Positions 56,678-64,000 of a stretch of 64,000 nucleotides of DNA are shown here, in pieces. The number at the start of each line of letters is the position of its first letter. Position 1 is the first letter of the stretch. Location: the NCBI GenBank assembly GCA_029260765.1, contig JAJDCP010000012.1, positions 1-64,000 on the forward strand. The letters run 5' to 3'. The DNA comes from Planctomycetota bacterium (GTDB taxonomy: Bacteria; Planctomycetota; J058; JAJDCP01). The notes beneath the pieces are model-generated. The model did not search any database. It was not told where the DNA came from and saw only the letters and a list, made by a program, of their open reading frames with translations. Both the position numbers and the translations under genes were made by a program.

Positions 56678-56710
56678 AACAAAATACAAAAGGCGGGGCT
56701 CGCCCCGCCT
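56678..56710 (-). terminator. Intrinsic terminator of the 90-residue membrane protein gene
   Basis: AGGCGGGG (56691-56698) and CCCCGCCT (56703-56710) form a perfect eight-base GC-rich stem with a CTCG loop. On the minus strand it is followed by TTTTGTATTTTG, a clear T-rich tail. It ends the small gene at 57004-56732. Confidence 0.75.
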
Positions 56711-56731
56711 GTCGTCGTGAACCGATCGGTC

Positions 56732-57004
56732 TCAGTCGCTGGCGCGCAGCCTTTGCGCTTCGAGCAACAGCACGGCGCGCTCGATATTGGCCTCAGGCGT
56801 GGTGATGCTTCGGCTGCTCTCGAGGATATTCTCGGCAGAGTTGAAGTCGCCGGCCTCGAAGGCCTCTTTCACCTCTGCGCGTGTCGCCGAGAACGCACTT
56901 CCATCGGCCTGCAGCTCGGAGCTGAAGACGCCAAAACTCAGCGCCCCTGCAACCAGGAGTGCAACGATCAGCAACCACATGACGCGACTCGTCCGGTCTT
57001 CCAT
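56732..57004 (-). CDS. Small single-span membrane protein, unknown
   Basis: The 90-residue protein has a positively charged N-terminus, one transmembrane helix (about 9-28) and a short acidic helical domain outside. AAGGGGG lies four to five bases before the ATG. A terminator follows the stop. No family was recognised. The single span and helical tail resemble small TPR-like anchors. Confidence 0.6.
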   Translation of the reverse strand: MEDRTSRVMWLLIVALLVAGALSFGVFSSELQADGSAFSATRAEVKEAFEAGDFNSAENILESSRSITTPEANIERAVLLLEAQRLRASD

Positions 57005-57138
57005 CGATCCCCCTTCTGGAGATGCACACATAAAGCTGGGTCAGAAAAGTCTAGCCGATTGTTCGCTGCATCCGTACAGGTTTTCTTCGGATTTTCCGCG
57101 CGGCTTTCTTTAGACGTTTTCGAGAACTCTCTCGGCCG

Positions 57139-59271
57139 TCAGGGGGCGTCCGCCAGAACCTGGAGCACATCGCCGCAGGCGGTCAGGCGTTGCAGGCGTT
57201 CGTTGGGCACATCCCACACCCAGGCGTCGGTTTCGAAGCGGCGCCCTTCGGAGTCGAGCGGCATCGCGACGACCAGGTAGACGCGCCGTTCGTCGGCGCT
57301 GAGGCTGGTCGACAGCAAGCGGCCACCGTCGAGCACCCACTCGGGGAAGCTGCGCAGTGCCAGGGACTGCCGCTGCTCAGGGAAGGCCGCCAGCAGCACG
57401 GGCCAGTCGCCATGGCTGCCGCTGCGTCGGGCGCCGAGCAGCAAGGCCTTGCTGCTGAGCAGCCAGCTGCCCACCTGCCCCGTTTCCACCTGGGCGGCGA
57501 AAGGTGCCTCGAAACGCGCGCCGATCTGCCGGCTGGCCGCATCGAAGAAAGCGAGTTGGTCCCCGGCATGAAAGCCCAACCAGCGTCCGTCGGGGCTGGG
57601 GGCATAGCCGGCCAGCCCTGACAGATCAGGCAGCTCGACCTGCTGGAAGCTGCGCTCGGGGCTGGCGAGGAATACCAGGCTGCCCGGCAGGCTGCGCCCC
57701 GTCAGGTGGGTGTTGTCGCTCCAGCTCGGAAACTGGAAGCCCGACGCCGGCGCCCCTTGCGCCAGGTCGATGCTGGGCAGCTCGGAGAGCGCTTCCGGCT
57801 GTACCTGACAACTCAGCTGGGTCTCGTACCAGCCATGCTGGGTGCGCGCCCGCACCCGCAGCTGTCGGACGCCTGCAGGAGCATCCCGAAACTGGAAGTT
57901 GCCACTGCCATCGATCACTGCGCTCTGATCCCACGCATCGAGGCGCGCCTCGCCCTCCAGCACATCGCGACGCAGCTGCCCTCGCGCGTCGCGCCAAGCG
58001 ACGCTGCCTTTGAGAGTGCCGCGTTGGGTCGTGGTCTGCGGCACTGCCAGGCCCGCGCCACGCGCCCAACCCGGGGTGAGCTGTTGCAGCGTGCCGTCAA
58101 CCAGGGTGTGCACGAACAGATTCCATTCTGCCAGCGACACCTGGTTGTTGAGCGTCGAAGCGAAGGCCAACCGCTTGCGGTCTGGGGAGAGATCGAGCGC
58201 GCCCACTTCGCTTCCCAGGGGGAAGACTGCCAGCCGACGCAGGAAGTTGCCGCTCTCGGCGTCGACCACCTCGATGCAGGGCGAAGCCTGCTCTGGGTTC
58301 CTCAGCACAAGCAACTCGCCGTGCTTCAGGGGCGGTCCGGGAGAGGCTTGAAAGCTGTCGCTGCCCACGGGCTCGGGAAAAACCAGCTCGGGCGCCCGCT
58401 CATGCCAGTGGCCGGTCTGAAATTGGTGGGACTCTTCGAGCTGGCCGCTGCCATGCACGACCCGCCCGTCGACCGTGCGCTCGCGTAGGGTCACCACGCC
58501 ACTTTGCTGCAGGCGCATCAGCTGGCCGCGCAGCGGGTCGACCAGCGCGCTCCCCTCGAGTTCGATGTTCGTTGTGACCTGCCGCTGCTCGCGGCCTGCA
58601 CGCATCTCCCGATAGGACCAGGTCAGGCTGCCGCTGAAGACCAGCTCGGCACGCAGCTGCCCGTCTTCAGACTCGGTCAGGCCTTCGAGCCGGACCTCCA
58701 AGCTCCCTTCCACAGCTTCGGCCGGGCTCTCGCGCACGGCGAAGGGCGGGGGCACCCGGTCGATGCCCACCTGCCAGCTCTCCCCCACAAACACGGTCCG
58801 GTTGGGCAACAGGCGGCTACTGCGCCAGCTGAGGACTCTGTGCAACGCTTCGGGGGCCAGGTCTCTCGGTCCGCGCCGGAGGCGGCCAGCTCCCGCCGCG
58901 TCGAGCTCGAGCTCGACCGCCCACAGCTGCCGAGGATCATCGGCGGCCAGGTCGACCTCTCGCGGAGGCTCGAGATTCCCAGGTAGCAGGGTGGTCTCGC
59001 CGCTCTCCAAGGTCTCCCAGGCCCGCAAAAGACGGCGTGGCCTGCCGGCCTCAACAGCCAGAAAGATGGTGTGCACGCGGGTCTCGAAGCTGGCGTGGAC
59101 ACTGCGCTCCCCGTCCTGCAGGCCGCCTCCGCCGAGCGGATAGCTCAGGCTGAGGCTGGCTTGCACGTCCTCGACCACGTGCCGTCCCGCGTCGAACTGC
59201 TCGACCAGCTCGATCTCCTGGCCCCAGCTGGTCGCCAGCAGCCCGAGCAGGCATAGCAGAGGCACGCGCAT
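57139..59271 (-). CDS. Large secreted protein, probable beta-propeller, coupled to the sterol gene
   Basis: The 710-residue protein has a signal peptide (about 1-17). The first 300 residues are beta-rich and resemble lipoprotein-like or outer-membrane-associated domains. From about 320 on, several repeats such as LDLSPDRKRLAFAS and YAPSPDGRWLGFHAGDQ look like WD40/TolB-type propeller blades. The ATG at 59271 lies two bases after the TGA of the sterol synthesis gene and has no ribosome-binding site of its own, so its translation is probably coupled to that gene. A role in sterol handling or transport is possible but not shown. Confidence 0.7.
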   Translation of the reverse strand: MRVPLLCLLGLLATSWGQEIELVEQFDAGRHVVEDVQASLSLSYPLGGGGLQDGERSVHASFETRVHTIFLAVEAGRPRRLLRAWETLESGETTLLPGNLEPPREVDLAADDPRQLWAVELELDAAGAGRLRRGPRDLAPEALHRVLSWRSSRLLPNRTVFVGESWQVGIDRVPPPFAVRESPAEAVEGSLEVRLEGLTESEDGQLRAELVFSGSLTWSYREMRAGREQRQVTTNIELEGSALVDPLRGQLMRLQQSGVVTLRERTVDGRVVHGSGQLEESHQFQTGHWHERAPELVFPEPVGSDSFQASPGPPLKHGELLVLRNPEQASPCIEVVDAESGNFLRRLAVFPLGSEVGALDLSPDRKRLAFASTLNNQVSLAEWNLFVHTLVDGTLQQLTPGWARGAGLAVPQTTTQRGTLKGSVAWRDARGQLRRDVLEGEARLDAWDQSAVIDGSGNFQFRDAPAGVRQLRVRARTQHGWYETQLSCQVQPEALSELPSIDLAQGAPASGFQFPSWSDNTHLTGRSLPGSLVFLASPERSFQQVELPDLSGLAGYAPSPDGRWLGFHAGDQLAFFDAASRQIGARFEAPFAAQVETGQVGSWLLSSKALLLGARRSGSHGDWPVLLAAFPEQRQSLALRSFPEWVLDGGRLLSTSLSADERRVYLVVAMPLDSEGRRFETDAWVWDVPNERLQRLTACGDVLQVLADAP

Positions 59272-59273
59272 CG

Positions 59274-62200
59274 TCAGACGTCCAGCTGCGAACGTTCGCG
59301 ACGGCGGCGCTCATACAGTCCCAGTGCCCAGACAGGAAAGACGGTCTTGTAGAGCGTGTAGTCGAGCACAGCCGTGTTGAAGAACATGCCCCCTCCGTCT
59401 TGACGGGGCCAATCTCCGTCTTCAAGTTGCGCGTCGACGAGGAACTGGGCCGCGCGTTTGATCGGATCCCACTCGGGCGAGCGCGCTTCGAGGAGCGCGA
59501 TCAGAGCCCAAGCGGTCTGCACGACCTGACTCTTGGTGTGTTCGAGGTAGTCTCCGCGCAAACTGCCCTTCCAGTGCTCACCCCAGCCACCATCGGAGCG
59601 TTGCCGCTCGATCAGCCAGGTGCAAGCCTTGCGGATGGCCGGTTCTGTCGGCGCATGCCCGCCCGCTAGCAACCCGCGGATGCCGAACAGCGTGCCGTAG
59701 ATCGTGCCGATGCCCCAGGCGGCCGGCCAGTCTCCCTCAGGGCGCTGCAGGTTGCGCAGAAACAGCGTCGCGCGCTCGACCGCCGGGTTCAGGCTGCCGT
59801 CGAGCAGGCCCGGATGGCGCGCGCGGAAGGCGGCCAGCGCGGACAAGGAGGAGGCCGTGCATTCGGTGTAGGACTTCTCGGTCATCGAGTTGCCGAACAT
59901 CTCGGCGGGATTGATCCACTCGAGTCCCCAACGGCTCTTGCGCCGCTCGTAGCTGCCGAAACCGCCATCGGAGTTCTGGCAACTCAAGATGAAGCGGGCC
60001 GCATCGAGCAGCGCCGCGCGCGGCGTCTGCACGTCGTGCAGCAGCGCGTGGATCGCCTCGGCCGTGCAGTCACTGACCGGCCACCCGTGCCAGGCCGGAC
60101 TGAAGCCGAAACCGCCGCGGGGATCCTGGCGGTGGTAGCGTTCGATGCCCGGCACCGAGCGCGCCACCTGCTGTTGCAGGAGCCAGGCACGTCCGCGCAC
60201 CAGCGCCTCAGACTCCGCCTCCGGCAGGGCCTGCAGGGCCTGCAGGGCGAAGGATGTGTCCCAGACGTCCGAGCGGGCCCCGGCCACCCGCAGACCCTCG
60301 GCATCCTGCCACACCCAGCTGTCCAGGCCCGCGAAGCATTTCTCCAGCTCGGCGTCCATCGGGTTGTCCAGAGCCAGACAGATGATGTTCAGCAGGCCAT
60401 TGACGGGCGACAGGCTGCGGTAATGCGTCGAACGCACATCAAACCGCACCTGTTCGAGCAAGCCGGTCAGCAGCCGGGTCCGTGCGCCGGGCAGGTGCAG
60501 CTTGTCGAGCACCCGGCAGGCGAAGTAGCCCGCCTTCAACAACGGAGACGGAGGCGCATACACCTCTTCGCTCCGCAAGCTGCCGGCCGCGCGCCCGAAG
60601 TTGACGTTCTCGTACCCTTGCGGGAAGAGCTCGCGGCGCAGCGCTTCGCTGGTGCCATCGAGCGGACGCTGGAACTTCTGGCCGTAGATGTAGGCCATCG
60701 CCGTGTAGATCAGGCGTGTGTGGCAGTAGAAGTTCGAAGGATGCAGGGGGAACCATTTGGGGAGCGCCCAGACCTCGGGCAGCAGCGGGTTGACGCCTTT
60801 CCAACTGTAGAGCCCGAGCATCGCCAGCCAGAACTTGCCCCAGGTGGGAATGCGCACAGCCCCGCCCTGAGATGCGATGAAGTCACCGGCTCTGCGGAGC
60901 AGCTCGTCGTCCGCGTCCACTCCCAGGTGCCGTGCCGCCACGTAGACCAGCACACTCGTGAACAGGTAGGGCTCGGAGTGTGCATGCAGACCCCAGCAGC
61001 CCGATTCCAACTGGCTGCTGGCGAAGCCGCGCAACAGGGCTTCGCGGTGTCCCTCGGGCAGTGGCCGCCCCAGCAGCTCATGCGTCAGAGCGTACTGGGC
61101 CGCCAGCATCGGGCACCAGACCACCTCACCGTTCCAGGCTCCCTCGTCACTCTGCAGCGCGACCAGCCGCGTCGCGCCTCGTTGCGTGGCAACACTCGCG
61201 TCGGGACCGGGCGCCTTCGAGGGCTTGCGATCGCGCAGACTGCGCGGAGAGCTGGGCCGCCGCCGGCGATGGAACTGGAAGCTCTGCCAGAGCTCGCCGA
61301 ACCGGCTCGGGCCGCGCGGCCAGGGCACGGTCTCGGGCAGCGCCTGGGCGGCCAGCCAACCGAGCCGCTGTCCCAGGTGCCCGAGCACATCCAGTTGATG
61401 ACGCAGCTGACGGCCCTGGCTGCCGCGCGCCATGATCTCGCCGGTCGCGCGCAGCAGCACCTTGCCGAAGGCCATACTGAAGCTGCCCAGCTCGGTGTCA
61501 CCGCTCGAAAGCAGCCGCATCGTGCGCTTGCGCTCGGGAGCCGAGTCGCGCCACAGCTGGTAGACGGCCTGCCGGACAGCCACCGTTTCGTCGTCGTAGA
61601 AGCTCAGCACCTCGTAGAGCGCGTTGGCCAGCAACTCGGGAACACGCCCCTGGCGCAGCCGTGTAGCCGAATACTCGGCCACACTGGGCGTACTCGCAAG
61701 ACATTCGCCGTCGAGGAAGCCCAGGGTCATGCCCACAGCTGTCAGCGGATGGTAATGCCCGACCGCATCGCCCACCAGGGCCGTTGCGTCGCGGCCGAAG
61801 TGGCGGCGGGGCTTCATCTGGTTGGCGGCCCAGGCGATGGGACGCTCGCGCAGGGCCTTGTGGAAGGCGGGCCGCAAGGACACGGGCAGCACAGGGCTGT
61901 ACGCGTCCCACAGGTAGGACGCGCGTTGCCCGACCTTCAAATGGTAGACGGGCACATCGAGGCAGACGCGCGCACGGCGGGCGCCGATGCGGTAGATCAG
62001 TGCCGGCCCTGGCCCGCCCAGCAATACGTGGCCGTAGCCTTCGAAGGGCAGCTCGACGTCTTCGAGCAGCAACCCCGCCATGTAGCTGAGCAGCTGGCGG
62101 TCCTGCGGATAACCCAGGGTCTTGCGGGTGACCGAGGAGCGGCCATCGGCGCCGACGATGCGGTCACTGAGCAGACGCTGCGTGCCCGGGTGCCCGGGCC

Positions 62201-62636
62201 GCTCGACGCACAGGGCTTTGTCTTCGAGAAAGGTCACCCGCGCCGAGGGCACGAACTCGATCAGCTTGCGGGCGCGGGCCGAGTCCCACAGCGCGGTGAC
62301 GATGTCGCCATGCTCCGCCGACAGGCCGCGGGCGGCGTTGGGATAGTCGAGCACGATCGGGAAGCTGCCGTCGTCGGGGAAGACTACAAAGCCCTTTCCC
62401 GAAGGGATGTGTTGGGTCGAGGCGGGCGCTTCGATGCCCAGGCGGCTCAACACCTCTGCCCCTGGCGGGTGCAGCCACTCGCCAGCGAAGCGGGTCGGAG
62501 CCGCGCTGCGTGCCTCGAGCAACAGAACTTTCGCGCCCTGCTCGGCATGCGCGATCGCGGTCACACAGCCGACGGGACCGCCTCCGATCACCGTGACATC
62601 GTGGCATCGGGAAAGCGTCGAGGTGGAACCGCGCAT
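59274..62636 (-). CDS. Squalene epoxidase-oxidosqualene cyclase fusion
   Basis: The 1120-residue protein would make squalene epoxide and cyclise it to a sterol. Residues 1-450 are a flavin monooxygenase: GGGPVG (18-23), GADGRSS (162-168) and GDAVGHYHPLTAVGM (289-303), close to the squalene epoxidase GDA...HPLT motif. After a basic, Ser/Pro-rich linker (about 455-485), residues 490-1115 are an oxidosqualene cyclase: LPLHPSNFYCH-type segment near 628-639, catalytic VSDCTAE with Asp856, the partner Cys926 in YTEC, and several QW-like repeats (QNSDGGFG, QRSDGGWG). Squalene-hopene cyclases instead carry DxDD. An AGGAG site precedes ATG 62636. The frame is open throughout. The downstream secreted protein is coupled. 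Confidence 0.92.
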   Translation of the reverse strand: MRGSTSTLSRCHDVTVIGGGPVGCVTAIAHAEQGAKVLLLEARSAAPTRFAGEWLHPPGAEVLSRLGIEAPASTQHIPSGKGFVVFPDDGSFPIVLDYPNAARGLSAEHGDIVTALWDSARARKLIEFVPSARVTFLEDKALCVERPGHPGTQRLLSDRIVGADGRSSVTRKTLGYPQDRQLLSYMAGLLLEDVELPFEGYGHVLLGGPGPALIYRIGARRARVCLDVPVYHLKVGQRASYLWDAYSPVLPVSLRPAFHKALRERPIAWAANQMKPRRHFGRDATALVGDAVGHYHPLTAVGMTLGFLDGECLASTPSVAEYSATRLRQGRVPELLANALYEVLSFYDDETVAVRQAVYQLWRDSAPERKRTMRLLSSGDTELGSFSMAFGKVLLRATGEIMARGSQGRQLRHQLDVLGHLGQRLGWLAAQALPETVPWPRGPSRFGELWQSFQFHRRRRPSSPRSLRDRKPSKAPGPDASVATQRGATRLVALQSDEGAWNGEVVWCPMLAAQYALTHELLGRPLPEGHREALLRGFASSQLESGCWGLHAHSEPYLFTSVLVYVAARHLGVDADDELLRRAGDFIASQGGAVRIPTWGKFWLAMLGLYSWKGVNPLLPEVWALPKWFPLHPSNFYCHTRLIYTAMAYIYGQKFQRPLDGTSEALRRELFPQGYENVNFGRAAGSLRSEEVYAPPSPLLKAGYFACRVLDKLHLPGARTRLLTGLLEQVRFDVRSTHYRSLSPVNGLLNIICLALDNPMDAELEKCFAGLDSWVWQDAEGLRVAGARSDVWDTSFALQALQALPEAESEALVRGRAWLLQQQVARSVPGIERYHRQDPRGGFGFSPAWHGWPVSDCTAEAIHALLHDVQTPRAALLDAARFILSCQNSDGGFGSYERRKSRWGLEWINPAEMFGNSMTEKSYTECTASSLSALAAFRARHPGLLDGSLNPAVERATLFLRNLQRPEGDWPAAWGIGTIYGTLFGIRGLLAGGHAPTEPAIRKACTWLIERQRSDGGWGEHWKGSLRGDYLEHTKSQVVQTAWALIALLEARSPEWDPIKRAAQFLVDAQLEDGDWPRQDGGGMFFNTAVLDYTLYKTVFPVWALGLYERRRRERSQLDV

Positions 62637-62718
62637 GCGAAGACTCCTGCACGAAGAGACCGTCCTACCCTACCATCGAGGCCCGACAGGTTGACGAAAA
62701 AAGCCGCGGAGGGGACGC

Positions 62719-63138
62719 TCAGTCGCTGCACAGGCGGGCGTGCTCGACCTGCAGGCACAAGTCCTGAACCACCGGAATTTCCCGCGCCTGCAATGCTCCG
62801 GCGACCTGTGTTGAGCGTATGCCCAGCTGCATCCAGACCAGAGCTGGGGGAGGTCGGAGCTGGAGGATGTCGTCGAGATGGTCAGGGACTTTGGCGCTCT
62901 GGCGGAAGATCAACACCAGATCGCAGCCGCCGGGCAGCGACGCCAGGTCGGGGAAAGCCTCGCCGGGATGGCTGGCAGCCAGGACCGGGTTGATGGGGAA
63001 GATCTCGAAGCCGTGCCGCTTCAGGTAGGCAGGCACGTAGAAGCCTGCTTTGGCCGCTTGGGTGCTGTACCCGATCACAGCGATACGTTGGCAGCTAGCG
63101 ACGAGCGGGCGCAACACGGAGTCCGATGGGTTGGGCAT
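62719..63138 (-). CDS. CoA-binding domain protein (YccU-like)
   Basis: The 139-residue protein is a single Rossmann-type CoA-binding domain: IAVIGYSTQAAKAGFYV near the start (with Tyr-Ser where many homologues have Ala-Ser), FPINP, and LVWMQLGIRS with a late VVQDLCLQVEH. Members bind CoA or acyl-CoA, and the role is unknown. It lies 82 bases upstream of the sterol gene on the same strand, and could share its transcript. Confidence 0.82.
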   Translation of the reverse strand: MPNPSDSVLRPLVASCQRIAVIGYSTQAAKAGFYVPAYLKRHGFEIFPINPVLAASHPGEAFPDLASLPGGCDLVLIFRQSAKVPDHLDDILQLRPPPALVWMQLGIRSTQVAGALQAREIPVVQDLCLQVEHARLCSD

Positions 63139-63152
63139 AGAAAACCAGAGGG

Positions 63153-63335
63153 TCAGATCACGGCGACGGAACGGCGTGCCAACAGGCTGCGGCGCAGGGC
63201 TCCGATGGGGCCCAGAGGATGGCGGTCGAGCTCGTCGTCACCGACTTCTTGCAGAGTCACCTGCACACGTTTGTGGAGAGTGCGGAATCCGTAGCTCAGC
63301 AACGCTCGGTTCAATCTGTTGGCCTTGCTTCCCAT
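63153..63335 (-). CDS. Small basic protein, unknown
   Basis: The 60-residue protein is rich in Arg and Leu and likely helical. An AGGAGAGG site lies just before ATG 63335, and part of it sits in the hairpin at 63345-63364. It lies 14 bases upstream of the CoA-binding protein on the same strand. No function can be given. Confidence 0.5.
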   Translation of the reverse strand: MGSKANRLNRALLSYGFRTLHKRVQVTLQEVGDDELDRHPLGPIGALRRSLLARRSVAVI

Positions 63336-63344
63336 CGCATCCTC

Positions 63345-63364
63345 TCCTGTGATTCCTCACAGGA
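63345..63364 (-). promoter_or_regulatory. Perfect hairpin overlapping a ribosome-binding site
   Basis: TCCTGTGA (63345-63352) and TCACAGGA (63357-63364) form an eight-base perfect stem with a four-base loop. On the minus strand the second arm contains the first AGGA of the ribosome-binding site of the 60-residue gene. The hairpin could hide that site. It has no T-rich tail. Confidence 0.4.
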
Positions 63365-63392
63365 AGTGTGGATGCAATTCTCATACCATCGT

Positions 63393-64000
63393 TCAGCGGG
63401 CAAGCCGCCGCGTCAGAGTTCCGACGAACAGGGCCGCCAGCAACACGCCTGCCAGGCTGAGCACGGGCGGCAGCAGGGCCGGAAGGCTGTCGGGCGCCGG
63501 CATGCGCGTAGTCAGAGGTGCCCCGCTGGTCCAGGCAAGGGCGCAGCCTAGAGCTTCCGGGCAACTCAACGGTCCACCGAAGGCCTGCGGCTGCAGCCAG
63601 CACAGCAGGCTGGCCAGCAGCACCAACACCAAGCCTGTCGCCAGCACCCGCAGCGGCCGCATTCCGTATCCACAGCTGGCTCCCAAAAGCAGCCCGTCAA
63701 GCCCTGCAGCCAGGCTCCCCAGGCCCCCCCAGCGGCGGGCCAGCAGGCGGCGACGGTAGCGGTGCCCGGCCAGGATCGCCCGGTCCATCGCCTCGTATTG
63801 GTTGTCGGCCTCCAGCCAGGCCTGTAGCACTTTGCAACAGGCCAGGCCTTCGGCCGGGTCGCGCGGCAAGCTGGCCCGCAACGCCGCGAAGTCAGGCCTT
63901 GCGTGGGCGGCCCGCGCCCCTTGAAGCTGGAGAACACCTCGCAAGGGCGAGGGTGTCAAATCGAGACGAGTGTCCCACAGGCTTTGTCCCAGATCGAGAT
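63393..64000 (-). CDS. Membrane protein, C-terminal part, cut by the window edge
   Basis: The reading frame is open to base 64000, so at least about 202 residues are visible and the N-terminus lies outside. The first visible residues (LDLGQSLWDTRLDLTP) have the rhythm of a pentapeptide repeat. A helical part with NQYEAMDRAIL and a GYGMRPLRVL segment follows, then two transmembrane helices (near the middle and the end). This pattern is found in some pentapeptide-repeat or channel-like membrane proteins. A TTG at 63959 could be an internal start, but upstream codons look coding. Confidence 0.55.
   Translation of the reverse strand, partial: LDLGQSLWDTRLDLTPSPLRGVLQLQGARAAHARPDFAALRASLPRDPAEGLACCKVLQAWLEADNQYEAMDRAILAGHRYRRRLLARRWGGLGSLAAGLDGLLLGASCGYGMRPLRVLATGLVLVLLASLLCWLQPQAFGGPLSCPEALGCALAWTSGAPLTTRMPAPDSLPALLPPVLSLAGVLLAALFVGTLTRRLAR

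Noticed and set aside
60066..60090. Squalene-hopene cyclase
   Set aside because: The catalytic motif is VSDCTAE with a partner Cys in YTEC, as in oxidosqualene cyclases, instead of the DxDD motif of hopene cyclases.
59814..62993. A 1059-codon open frame on the plus strand
   Set aside because: It lies entirely opposite the sterol fusion gene. Its translation has no domain pattern, and long antisense frames are expected in GC-rich DNA. The minus-strand frame shows clear enzyme motifs.

Overview
This is a 64 kb, high-GC (roughly two-thirds G+C), gene-dense bacterial chromosome segment from a Gram-negative-type organism. The lineage cannot be fixed from the sequence alone. Receptor-like Ser/Thr kinases with a transmembrane segment, two sigma-54 activators, an MCE/Mla-type lipid transporter, an LTXXQ periplasmic protein beside a histidine kinase, and a bacterial sterol-synthesis gene together suggest Myxococcota, a deep-branching Planctomycetota or a related group. 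An FtsB/DivIC-like gene directly after enolase is the usual neighbourhood in bacteria with FtsZ-type division. No rRNA, tRNA, CRISPR array, integrase, transposase or phage genes were seen.

Layout. 1-10.3 kb: a palindromic repeat, an SGNH-fold protein, a solitary PilB/GspE-like ATPase with degraded motifs, then der-ruvC and purC-lipoprotein-purE-mtnA (GTPase, Holliday junction nuclease, purine synthesis, methionine salvage), and an orphan NtrC-type regulator. 10.4-17.9 kb: one apparent operon of a FadN-type fused beta-oxidation enzyme, a DksA-like zinc finger protein, a large membrane protein, a secreted VWA protein and two tandem zinc-ribbon membrane paralogues. 17.9-23.1 kb: glgX, a histidine kinase and an LTXXQ protein (minus strand), then a MOSC protein. 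23.1-36.7 kb: a 1297-residue kinase with a helical repeat tail, a tandem PilJ-motif secreted protein, a CBS protein, a second copy of the palindromic repeat, a GAF/sigma-54 activator, a fused Mla ATPase-permease with its MCE-like partner, several small proteins and a second receptor kinase. 36.8-40.3 kb: enolase, an FtsB/DivIC-like protein and an MnmD-like methyltransferase. 40.4-50 kb: a cupin-like/inositol-monophosphatase fusion, a PqqB-like metallo-hydrolase, a heterodimeric ABC exporter behind a leader-peptide attenuator, an N-acyl-D-amino-acid deacylase and a TesB thioesterase. 50-57 kb: an accessory, decaying stretch with small orphan genes, a frameshifted UvrD-type helicase, an APC-EIIA permease, a broken Ca2+/cation antiporter and another frameshifted gene. 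57-64 kb: a sterol locus, a CoA-binding protein, a 60-residue protein and a membrane protein cut by the window edge.

The two most interesting systems are: (1) a single 1120-codon gene that joins a squalene-epoxidase-type flavoprotein to an oxidosqualene cyclase (the DCTAE catalytic motif of sterol cyclases, not the DxDD of hopene cyclases), so the two first committed steps of sterol synthesis sit on one chain, followed two bases later by a large secreted protein; and (2) a 14-codon leader with a very strong ribosome-binding site, mutually exclusive RNA pairings and an intrinsic terminator in front of an asymmetric two-subunit ABC exporter. The second arrangement parallels the known Bacillus bmrB-bmrCD antibiotic-sensing attenuator but lies in a distant, GC-rich background.
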